From: Haladaptatus halobius
GTDB taxonomy: Archaea > Halobacteriota > Halobacteria > Halobacteriales > Haladaptataceae
Direction of reading: 5' to 3'
Assembly: GCF_020618475.1 (NCBI RefSeq)
Contig: NZ_CP085335.1
Span: 2,810,037-2,874,036, forward strand
Length of the DNA stretch: 64,000 nucleotides
Shown here: positions 41,908-49,012 of the stretch, one piece after another
Layout: every line of letters starts with the position of its first letter
Numbering within the stretch: position 1 is the first letter of the stretch
Notes under the pieces: generated by a model
The model's database searches: none
Told to the model about the DNA's origin: nothing
What the model saw: the letters and a program-made list of their open reading frames with translations, nothing else
Program-made: the position numbers and the translations under genes

Positions 41908-43569
41908 TCACATCGCACCGCCCATGCCGCCCATGCCACCCATGCCGCCCATACCGCCGGGGGCACCGCCGGGCGCACCGCCTTCGTCGCCACCTTTGTC
42001 GGTGGAGAGGTCGCCGGCGGAGATGATGTCGTCGATTTTGAGCACGAGGTTCGCGGCCTCTGTCGCGCTGGAGAGCGCCTGCTCTTTGGCGTGGGCCGGT
42101 TCGACGACGCCGCTGTCGAAGGTGTCCTCGACGTCGCCGCTGAAGACGTTCAGGCCGGCGCGTTTGTCGCCGTCCTCGTGGGCCGCGCGGAGGTCGACCA
42201 GCGTGTCGATGGAGTCGAGTCCGGCGTTCTCGGCGAGCACGCGCGGAACGAGTTCGAGCGAGTCGGCGAACGCCTCGACGGCTAACTGTTCGCGGCCTTC
42301 GACACTGTCGGAGTAGTCGCGGAGTCGGGAGGCGAGTTCGACTTCGATGGCACCGCCGCCGGAGACGACGCGACCGTCGCTGACGGTCTGGGCCACCACG
42401 TCGAGCGCGTCAGTGATTCCACGCTCGAGTTCGTCGACGACGTGGTCGGTGGAGCCGCGCAGAAGCAGCGTCACGCCGTGGGCGTCGTCGCCGCCTTTCA
42501 CGTAGAACAGCTCGTCGGCATCGTCACGGGTGACGCTGCCCGTCCCGACGTCGTCCTCGGAGGCGCTGTCGAGGTCGGAGACGATGTTCACGTTGAGGAC
42601 TTCGCGGAGGAACTGGATGTCGCTCTTTTTGCTGCGGCGGACGGCGAGGATGCCTTCCTTGGCGAGGTAGTGCTGTGCGAGGTCGTCGATGCCCTTCTGG
42701 CAGAAGACGACGTTCGCGCCGGTCGCCTTGATCTGCTCGACTTTCTCTTTCAGCTGGGCCTCCTCGCGGTCGAGGAAGCTCTTGAGCTGGTCGGGGTCAG
42801 TGATGGAGACTTCGGTGTCCACGTCTGTCTCCTCGACCTCGACGGCTTCGTTGAGTAGGAGGATCTTCGCATCCCCGACCGACGTGGGCATGTTGTCGTG
42901 GACGGGGTCTTTGTCGATGACCGCGCCTTCGAGCAGTTCGGACTCGCCCGCGGCGCGGCCCGTCTGCGTCTCGATGTTGACGTATTCGAGGTCGACGGTG
43001 TCTTCGACGGTGACGCCGCGAACCGCGTCCACGATAATCTGGCTGAGAGCTTCCTTGTTCAGTTCGGCTCCTTTGCCGGTCATGCTGGTCTCGGCGACCT
43101 TCCGGAGGAGGTCTTCGTCGTCGGTGTCGACCTGCTCGGCGATGTTGTCTATCTCCTCGCGCGCCTTCTCGCTGGCGAGGTGGAATCCTTTGATGACCGC
43201 CGTGGGGTGGATGTCTTGTTCGAGGAGGTCTTGAGCGTTCTTCAGGAGTTCGCCGGTGACCGCGACGGCCGTCGTGGTGCCGTCGCCCGCCTCGTCCTCT
43301 TGGGTTTCGGCGACCTCGATAATCATCTCGGCCGTCGGGTTGTCGATATCCATCTCCTTCAGGATGGTGACGCCGTCGTTCGTGATGGTCACGTCGCCCA
43401 TCGAATCGACGAGCATCTTGTCCATCCCTTTCGGGCCGAGTGTGGAGCGTACCGCGTCCGCGACGGCGCGCGCCGCGGTAATGTTGTGCTCCTGCGCGTC
43501 CTTGTCCTTGACGCGCTGGGCGTCCTCGGACATCACGATCATCGGCTGACCTTGCATTCGCTGACTCAT
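41908..43569 (-). CDS. ths: thermosome subunit (group II chaperonin)
   Basis: A 553-residue ATP-driven chaperonin subunit that forms two stacked rings with a built-in lid. Core motifs: [20 protein letters not shown], the ATPase Asp motif [13 protein letters not shown] near residue 93, and [19 protein letters not shown]. The C-terminus ends with Gly-Gly-Met repeats ([14 protein letters not shown]), typical for haloarchaeal thermosomes. The N-terminal [20 protein letters not shown] is complete. Its promoter (TTTATATA, 43598-43606) leaves a leader of about seven nt. Haloarchaea usually have two or three paralogs; which one this is cannot be told. Confidence 0.95.
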   Translation of the reverse strand: MSQRMQGQPMIVMSEDAQRVKDKDAQEHNITAARAVADAVRSTLGPKGMDKMLVDSMGDVTITNDGVTILKEMDIDNPTAEMIIEVAETQEDEAGDGTTTAVAVTGELLKNAQDLLEQDIHPTAVIKGFHLASEKAREEIDNIAEQVDTDDEDLLRKVAETSMTGKGAELNKEALSQIIVDAVRGVTVEDTVDLEYVNIETQTGRAAGESELLEGAVIDKDPVHDNMPTSVGDAKILLLNEAVEVEETDVDTEVSITDPDQLKSFLDREEAQLKEKVEQIKATGANVVFCQKGIDDLAQHYLAKEGILAVRRSKKSDIQFLREVLNVNIVSDLDSASEDDVGTGSVTRDDADELFYVKGGDDAHGVTLLLRGSTDHVVDELERGITDALDVVAQTVSDGRVVSGGGAIEVELASRLRDYSDSVEGREQLAVEAFADSLELVPRVLAENAGLDSIDTLVDLRAAHEDGDKRAGLNVFSGDVEDTFDSGVVEPAHAKEQALSSATEAANLVLKIDDIISAGDLSTDKGGDEGGAPGGAPGGMGGMGGMGGMGGAM

Positions 43570-43597
43570 AGTACAGGAGCGACTATGATTGCGATTC

Positions 43598-43606
43598 TAT
43601 ATAAAT
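43598..43606 (-). promoter_or_regulatory. TATA box of the thermosome gene
   Basis: On the minus strand the sequence is ATTTATATA, about 33 nt before ATG 43569. A strong AT-rich element suits a heat-inducible, highly expressed gene. Confidence 0.6.
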
Positions 43607-43746
43607 CTTTATCTACCGACCTCAGCGGCCGCTCCGCTATCTCTTCCAAATCCCCGCAAAATCGTACGAATACGGCGTTTATCCCGTTTAACTGTGGTGA
43701 TCGTTAGCACGAGTCTATACCGTTCACCGACGGTACGAAGCGGTGG

Positions 43747-43754
43747 TTTATATA
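43747..43754 (+). promoter_or_regulatory. TATA box of rtcA
   Basis: TTTATATA about 54 nt before ATG 43805. Transcription would start near 43777, inside the palindrome at 43768-43790. Confidence 0.55.
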
Positions 43755-43767
43755 CTCTACTGCTGAT

Positions 43768-43790
43768 AGCGGGGCTTTTCACGCCCCGCT
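43768..43790 (+). promoter_or_regulatory. palindrome over the predicted rtcA transcription start
   Basis: AGCGGGGC, a 7-nt spacer TTTTCAC, GCCCCGCT: an 8-bp perfect dyad 14 nt after the TATA box. It may be a repressor operator, or an RNA hairpin if transcription starts earlier. Confidence 0.45.
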
Positions 43791-43804
43791 CCGTATCTCG
43801 GTCG

Positions 43805-44845
43805 ATGCACTCGCTCGACGGTTCGACCGGCGGAGGGCAACTGCTCCGGTCTGCGCTCTCGCTCGCGGCGCTCTCGGGCGAGTCGTTCCGGATGACCGGG
43901 ATTCGATCGAACCGAGCGAATCCGGGTCTTCGAGCGCAACACCTCACCTCCGTCCGCGCCGTCGTCCGTGCGTGCGACGCCGACGTACACGGTGACGCGG
44001 TCGGTTCCGAGGCACTGACCTTCCGCCCCAATGTAGCCCACGGCGGTCGGTTCGCCATCGACGTGGGCACCGCCGGAAGTGTCACGCTCGTCTTCGACGC
44101 GCTGTTGCCGCTAGCGACGACGCTCGACCGACCGCTCGCCGTCACGGTCACCGGCGGTACCGACGCGAGATGGTCACCACCGGTCGAGTATTACCGCGAA
44201 GTGAAACTTCCCCTCTGTCGCCGGTTCGGGATACAGGCCGCGGTCGACGTCGCTCGAACCGGCTATTACCCGGCGGGCGGTGGCGAAGCGACGCTGTGGC
44301 TCGCCCCGTCGTCGCTTTCCGAGATCGAACTCACCGACCGCGGGTCGCTCGCGGGCGTCCGGGTGTACTCGAAGGCGTCGACGTCGCTCGCGGCCCGGAA
44401 CGTCGCGGAACGGCAGGCCGAAGCGACCCGTGACCGACTCACCGAGGCGGGTCACTCCGTCGCCGAACGCCGAGTGACGTACGCGAAATCGAACTCGCCC
44501 GGCAGTTCCTTGCTCGTCCGCGCGGACTACGACCGCTCGCTAGTCGGGTTCGACGCGCTGGGTGAACGGGGCGTTTCCGCGGAAGACGTGGCTGCGAGTG
44601 TCGTGGACTCGTTTCTCGACTTCGACGACGGTCGCGCCTCGGTCGACGAACATACGGCGGATCAGTTACTCGTCTTCCTCGCGCTCGCGGGCGGACGCGT
44701 CTCCATCCCGCGGGTGACCGACCACGTCGAAACGAGCCTCGAACTACTGTCCGCATTCGGATACGACGTGTCGCTCGTCCGCGACCCTCATCCGGTTCTC
44801 GTCGCCGATCACGTTTCGTCCGGCACTTCCGTGTACCCGCGGTAG
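43805..44845 (+). CDS. rtcA: RNA 3-prime-terminal phosphate cyclase
   Basis: A 346-residue enzyme that converts RNA 3-prime phosphate to the 2,3-cyclic form using ATP. Signatures: the N-terminal DGSTGGGQLLRSALSLAALSG, GLRAQHLTSVRA, FAIDVGTAGSVTLVFDALLP, and the catalytic His segment DEHTADQLLVFLALAGG near residue 285. The PAGGGEATLW motif is present near residue 155. ATG 43805 gives the usual start; the frame opens earlier at 43589 but crosses the thermosome promoter. Cofactors and RNA repair partners are not nearby. Confidence 0.94.
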   Translation: MHSLDGSTGGGQLLRSALSLAALSGESFRMTGIRSNRANPGLRAQHLTSVRAVVRACDADVHGDAVGSEALTFRPNVAHGGRFAIDVGTAGSVTLVFDALLPLATTLDRPLAVTVTGGTDARWSPPVEYYREVKLPLCRRFGIQAAVDVARTGYYPAGGGEATLWLAPSSLSEIELTDRGSLAGVRVYSKASTSLAARNVAERQAEATRDRLTEAGHSVAERRVTYAKSNSPGSSLLVRADYDRSLVGFDALGERGVSAEDVAASVVDSFLDFDDGRASVDEHTADQLLVFLALAGGRVSIPRVTDHVETSLELLSAFGYDVSLVRDPHPVLVADHVSSGTSVYPR

Positions 44846-44850
44846 ACGTT

Positions 44851-45356
44851 TCACTGGAGGTAGATGTGGGCCGCCCCCGAGAGCGTCACCAACGAACCGA
44901 GTCCGACGCCCACAAGGTGGTTGGAACGAGACCGAGTGGGTCGGCGTCAAGCCACGTACCGGCGACGAGCACGAGGCTGATGCAACCCAGCGCGAAGTAG
45001 TACTCCGACCACGGGAAGTCGTTGTCAGGGACGAGTTCTAGGTACACGTCCAACATCTCGGCGCGCCCGGTCAGCGCGATGTTTCCGTAGGCCGGGTCGT
45101 ACTCAACGAAGCCCGTCTCGTCGAGTTTCGGAAGGTGCGCCTACTGGAGGGTGTTGTACACTCGCTTTCGCTGTTTCGAGGTCACGTCGTTCTCCCACGT
45201 CGCGATCTGCGTCACCAGTTCGCCGATTTCGACCGACCCCTCGCATCGCCGGAGATGGTGGAGCGCGTACCGCCGCCGATTGCTCAGCACCTGGAGGACG
45301 ATGTCTCTCGACAGCGGTGCAACTGTTCCCTCCGTCTCACTCGTTCGTTTGCTCAT
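44851..45356 (-). pseudogene. DUF7344-type HTH regulator with membrane tail, broken by a stop and a frameshift
   Basis: From ATG 45356 the HTH is well formed (LQVLSNRRRYALHHLRRCEG, VTQIATWENDV, RKRVYNTLQ). The next codon is TAG at 45141-45143, where relatives have a second Gln before AHLPKLDE. The frame continues AHLPKLDETGFVEYDPAYGN and a membrane segment FALGCISLVLVAGTWLDADPLGLV. Near 44920 one base is out; the following frame ends VGVGLGSLVTLSGAAHIYLQ at TGA 44851-44853. A CAG-to-TAG change plus an indel shows genuine decay, or an error in both. Confidence 0.7.
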
Positions 45357-45423
45357 CTATCGCTCGTCCGAATCAAACACCCGTTTTCGATAGTATCAGA
45401 GAATAAACTTAATTTTTTATCAT

Positions 45424-46041
45424 TTAACAGAAGTTCTCCGTGGCGAAGATGCGTCCGTTTTCGGCGTAGTAGACGCCGATTCCTTCGTGCTCCCAGTTCT
45501 CGGAGAGGATGTTCTCCCGGTGACCCGTCGAGTTCATCCACTGCGAGACGACGCCCCGGGCGAGTTCCTCGGCGGTTCGATAGCGCACCACCGACCCGTC
45601 GTCGGCTCTGACCCGCCGGTCGAAGTAGGTGTACGCGATGTTCTCGCCCGCGCCCCGAAGACAGTAGTAGTCCGCGTTTCGATAGCGGTCGCCGGGGTCG
45701 GTGCCGGATGGCGCGACGTGCGCGAAGTAGTTTTCGCGGGCCATCCCGGCGCTGTGGTTGCGCGCGATGTCGCGCAGCGCGGCGTCGAATTCGAGGGGGG
45801 CAAGTCCCCGCTCGGTTCGCTCCTCGTTCACGTAGACATGGATGTAGAACTCGACCCAGCGACGGAAACGCGGGTCGCCCGGGTCGGTCAACGCCGCCGG
45901 TCGGTCGTCGGGCACTTCGACGACCTCCGCTCCCTGTAGCGAGTCGAGCGTCCCCTCGCCGGGGACGGGATAGCCGGTGAGATATGCGCCGAAAAACAGC
46001 ATCGCGGCGAGGACGAGGACGAGTGGGACGAACGAGCGCAT
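45424..46041 (-). CDS. CAP/SCP-domain extracellular protein
   Basis: A 205-residue protein. The N-terminus MRSFVPLVLVLAAMLFFGAYL is a single hydrophobic segment: a Sec signal or membrane anchor. The CAP domain (about 65-205) holds the conserved blocks FYIHVYVNEERTERGLAPLE, ARNHSAGMARENYFAHV, GAGENIAYTYF and TGHRENILSENWEHEGIGVYY, including the paired His/Glu of the cavity. CAP proteins act outside the cell, with activity often unknown. ATG 46041 is chosen because it gives the signal segment; the longer frame from 46143 is basic and lacks one. Confidence 0.88.
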   Translation of the reverse strand: MRSFVPLVLVLAAMLFFGAYLTGYPVPGEGTLDSLQGAEVVEVPDDRPAALTDPGDPRFRRWVEFYIHVYVNEERTERGLAPLEFDAALRDIARNHSAGMARENYFAHVAPSGTDPGDRYRNADYYCLRGAGENIAYTYFDRRVRADDGSVVRYRTAEELARGVVSQWMNSTGHRENILSENWEHEGIGVYYAENGRIFATENFC

Positions 46042-46251
46042 TCGTCTTTCCTTCGACCCGAAGAAAGATGAACCCCGTGTACGGAATCTCGCTTTCTTCG
46101 GAGTACGATTCGCTTCCTTCGCGGTCACCACCGTCCCTCTCATCCCGTCTCACTCGATTCACATCCTGACGCGCAGCCGACGAGTAGACGGTTCGGAAAA
46201 CCGTCAGAAAACGGGGTATTACGTTGGTCGCGCCCGTATCTACGAGCGTTG

Positions 46252-46437
46252 ATGAGCAAAGCAACCTTCGAACTGTATCAGGATGCTCGTGACGAATGGC
46301 GCTGGCGACTGGTTCACGACAACGGAAATATCATCGCAGACAGTGGCGAAGGGTACAAACGACGAAAGACGGCGGAGAACGGTATCGAAAGCGTTCGAGA
46401 GACCGCACCCGATTCTGCGGTCGAAGAAGTAGCGTAA
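46252..46437 (+). CDS. DUF1508 (YegP-type) small protein
   Basis: A 61-residue protein, MSKATFELYQDARDEWRWRL ... DSAVEEVA. It is one YegP/DUF1508 domain, with the signature WRWRLVHDNGNIIADSGEGY and the repeat-like KRRKTAENGIESV. A haloarchaeal member (HVO_2922, from memory) is a small dimer of known structure without known function. ATG 46252 is used instead of the TTG one codon earlier. Confidence 0.88.
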   Translation: MSKATFELYQDARDEWRWRLVHDNGNIIADSGEGYKRRKTAENGIESVRETAPDSAVEEVA

Positions 46438-46489
46438 CTGCTCCCATCGTTCGTTTTTCTCGACGGCACTCGGTTCGTTCCGAGTTTCT

Positions 46490-46801
46490 TCACTCGTACT
46501 CCACACGGGGGTCGATGACGGCGTACGCGATGTCTTGGACGAGATTTCCGGCCAACCCGACGAAGATGGGGAGCATCGTCGTCGCCAGGATAAGACCCGC
46601 ATCCCGCGCTTTGATGGCTTGGAACGCGAGTGTTCCGAAGCCGGGCAGACCGAACACCATCTCGACGACGAGGACGGTGACGAACAGGATGGTGAGCGTC
46701 TCCGCGAAGAACAAGCGTCCGCCGCGAGGCACCCGGCGGCGTGTTACTTGCACGAGAAGGCGGTCGCGGACGAAGAGTGGGAGTGGGCGTCGGTGGATTA
46801 A
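46490..46801 (-). pseudogene. C-terminal stump of a DppB/OppB-type peptide permease
   Basis: On the minus strand the frame gives LFFAETLTILFVTVLVVEMVF, GLPGFGTLAFQAIKARD, LILATTMLPIFVGLAGNLVQ and AYAVIDPRVEYE, which is the last about 95 residues of a dipeptide-type ABC permease. The GLPGFGxL and DPRVxYE blocks are diagnostic. The N-terminal three quarters are absent; upstream the frame runs into tRNA-Ser at 46841. A deletion or integration at the tRNA gene is the likely cause. No downstream permease partner remains. Confidence 0.75.
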
Positions 46802-46840
46802 ACTGTTGACTATTGGAGTTTTGGCCCGTCCATCCGAAAA

Positions 46841-46922
46841 CGCCGGGACTGGGATTTGAACCCAGAATCCCATACGGGAACACGCTTTCCAGGCGTGCGC
46901 TTTGCCATTCGGCCATCCCGGC
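46841..46922 (-). tRNA. tRNA-Ser (GGA)
   Basis: Cloverleaf on the minus strand. Acceptor GCCGGGA pairs with TCCCGGC. The anticodon stem CACGC/GCGTG encloses CTGGAAA with anticodon GGA. A long variable arm (TTCCCGTATGGGA) marks class II tRNA, and the T-arm contains GGTTCAAATCC. The discriminator base is G. No intron, no encoded CCA. Confidence 0.95.
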
Positions 46923-46964
46923 CCGTTCGTTCGTAACCAGGTGTCGCGTTTAAAGGCTTCTGTT

Positions 46965-47159
46965 CTAATCGAGGTACCCGTCCGCGACGTAGGTGAGAAT
47001 CGGCACGCCGACCCCCACGACGAGCGCCGCGCCGACCTTCACCCCGACCGTGTAGCGATAGTCCGTGTAGAGTTCGTACCCTTGCAGGAGGACGAGAAAG
47101 GCGAGGACGTCGATGACCCCCCACAGGAGACTCGACTTGACGCGTGGATTCACGCTCAC
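46965..47159 (-). CDS. small two-helix membrane protein coupled to ridA
   Basis: A 64-residue protein, MSVNPRVKSSLLWGVIDVLA ... YVADGYLD, with hydrophobic segments at about 10-26 and 42-58. It starts with GTG 47159, which overlaps the ridA stop by 4 nt (GTGA), so translation is coupled. A conserved small membrane protein in haloarchaea; no function known. Confidence 0.65.
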   Translation of the reverse strand: MSVNPRVKSSLLWGVIDVLAFLVLLQGYELYTDYRYTVGVKVGAALVVGVGVPILTYVADGYLD

Positions 47160-47536
47160 TCGCTGCTAGCGATGGCTTCGATTTCGACGCCGACGCCCTT
47201 CGGGAGGTTGGCGACCTCGACGGCGCTTCGGGCGGGCGGGTTGTCTTGGAAGTACTCCTTGTAGGATTCGTTCATCTCGTCGAAGTTCGAGATGTCGTCC
47301 AGGAAGACGGTCACCTTCAGCACGTCCTGCATGGTCAGCCCTTCCTCTTCGAGGATGCCCTTGACGTTCTCCAGACTCTGACGCGTCTGTACCGCGATTT
47401 CTTCGTCGTCCAGCAGGTCGCCGTCGGGGGTCATCGGAATCTGTCCGGCGGTGAACACGAGATCGCCGTTCGTCGTCGCCTGACTGTACGCACCGACCGC
47501 CTCCGGGGCATCCTGCGTGCTGATGACGCGTTTCAT
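47156..47536 (-). CDS. ridA: RidA-family enamine/imine deaminase
   Basis: A 126-residue trimeric enzyme that hydrolyses reactive 2-aminoacrylate and related enamines to ketoacids and ammonia. Signature residues: VFTAGQIPM, the conserved Arg in NPPARSAVEVANLPKG, and the closing VEIEAIA. It lies 53 bp downstream of threonine ammonia-lyase on the same strand, which makes exactly such enamines, so the two act in sequence. Its stop overlaps the next small membrane-protein gene. Confidence 0.94.
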   Translation of the reverse strand: MKRVISTQDAPEAVGAYSQATTNGDLVFTAGQIPMTPDGDLLDDEEIAVQTRQSLENVKGILEEEGLTMQDVLKVTVFLDDISNFDEMNESYKEYFQDNPPARSAVEVANLPKGVGVEIEAIASSE

Positions 47537-47588
47537 ACAGGTGTGTTCACCCGACGGAACTTAAACCTACGTCAAAAGGAGACGAAAC

Positions 47589-48800
47589 TCAAACGAGAAC
47601 TTCCACGTCGAAGCCACTTTCTCGTAGCGATTCTAGCAACTCGTCGACGTGTTCGGTTCCGCGAGTTTCGAGGTCGAGTTCCACCTCCGTCGCGTTCATG
47701 CCGATGTCGCGGGAGGTGCGGTCGTGCTGGATGGCGTAGATGTTCGCTTGTGCCTCGGCGATGACGTCTAACAGTTCGCGGAGCGATCCGGGCCGGTCTT
47801 TGAGCACGGTGCGGATCTTCAGGTAGCGTCCCGTCTCGACCAGTCCGCGCATGATGACCGTCGTGAGGACGTTCATATCGATATTGCCGCCGCTCAACAC
47901 CGGGACGACGACCTCGTCGTCGGCGTACTCGAACTTCCCGTCGAGGATGGCCGCGAGGGAGACCGCACCCGCCCCCTCCACCAGCGTCTTGCCGCGTTCG
48001 AGGAGGTAGGCGAGCGCCACCGCGGTTTCGGAGTCCGAGACGGTGACGACCTCGTCGACGCGGGAGTCGATGACCTCGAACGTCCGCTGGCCCACGCTCC
48101 GAGTGGCGATACCGTCCGCGATGGTGTCCACGCTCTCCAACGTCTGCACCGACCCCTTCCGGAGCGAGTCGGCGACGCTCGACGCGCCCTCGGCCTGGAC
48201 GCCCACGATTCGCGCGTCGGGATTGCGGCCCTTAATCGCGGTTGCGATGCCGCTGATGAGGCCGCCGCCCCCCACGGGGACGACGACGGTTTCCGCCTGG
48301 GGCAGGTCGTCCAGTATCTCCAGTCCGATGGTTCCCTGTCCGGCCATCACCGCCTCGTCGTTGAAGGCGTGGACGTAGGTGCGTCCTTCTTCCTCCTCGA
48401 TCTGGTGGGCGCGTTCCGCGGCCTCGTCGTAGTCCTCGCCGTGGAGGACGGTCTCCGCGCCGTAGCTCTGGGTCGCCCGAACCTTCGAGATGGGGGCGTG
48501 TTTCGGCATGACGATCTTCGAGTCCACGCCGCTTCGCGTGGCCGCCAGCGCGACCCCCTGCGCGTGGTTGCCCGCGCTGGCGGTGACGACGCCCGCCTCC
48601 TGCTCCTCGTCGGAGAGCGTTTCGATGCGGTTGGTCGCCCCGCGAATCTTGAACGACCCGGTGCGCTGGAACGTCTCTAGTTTCAGGTGTACTTCCGCGC
48701 CCGTCATCCGAGAGAAGGTGTGAGAGTAGTCGAGCGGTGTGTGCCGGGCGGTCTCGGCCACCCGTTCGCGGGCCGCCAGCACGTCGTCGAGTTCTAACAT
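47589..48800 (-). CDS. ilvA: threonine ammonia-lyase (biosynthetic type)
   Basis: A 403-residue PLP enzyme that deaminates threonine to 2-oxobutyrate. The Schiff-base Lys is in TGSFKIRGATNR near residue 51, the phosphate loop is VPVGGGGLISG near residue 177, and SAGNHAQGVA lies between them. An ACT domain at about 325-403 (TVLKDRPGSLRELLDVIAEA) gives isoleucine feedback or allosteric control. This is the short catabolic-like architecture with one ACT domain. It precedes ridA on the same strand. Confidence 0.94.
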   Translation of the reverse strand: MLELDDVLAARERVAETARHTPLDYSHTFSRMTGAEVHLKLETFQRTGSFKIRGATNRIETLSDEEQEAGVVTASAGNHAQGVALAATRSGVDSKIVMPKHAPISKVRATQSYGAETVLHGEDYDEAAERAHQIEEEEGRTYVHAFNDEAVMAGQGTIGLEILDDLPQAETVVVPVGGGGLISGIATAIKGRNPDARIVGVQAEGASSVADSLRKGSVQTLESVDTIADGIATRSVGQRTFEVIDSRVDEVVTVSDSETAVALAYLLERGKTLVEGAGAVSLAAILDGKFEYADDEVVVPVLSGGNIDMNVLTTVIMRGLVETGRYLKIRTVLKDRPGSLRELLDVIAEAQANIYAIQHDRTSRDIGMNATEVELDLETRGTEHVDELLESLRESGFDVEVLV

Positions 48801-49012
48801 GGTGTTCGGTAGTTTTCGAGGTCGCTTTATGGTTTGGGAAGTCGGGTGGGGGTTCGATCGCGGGTAATTTCGGTGGTGTCGAATCGTCCGTTAGAGCGGT
48901 AGCTAGCGTCCCACTTACGCCTCCTCCATCTCGTCACGGTCCGACGCTCGCTATCCGACACATCAGTCCGGTAAGGAAACGCCTTTCCCCTCCCCGCTCC
49001 GCCTACGAAACG

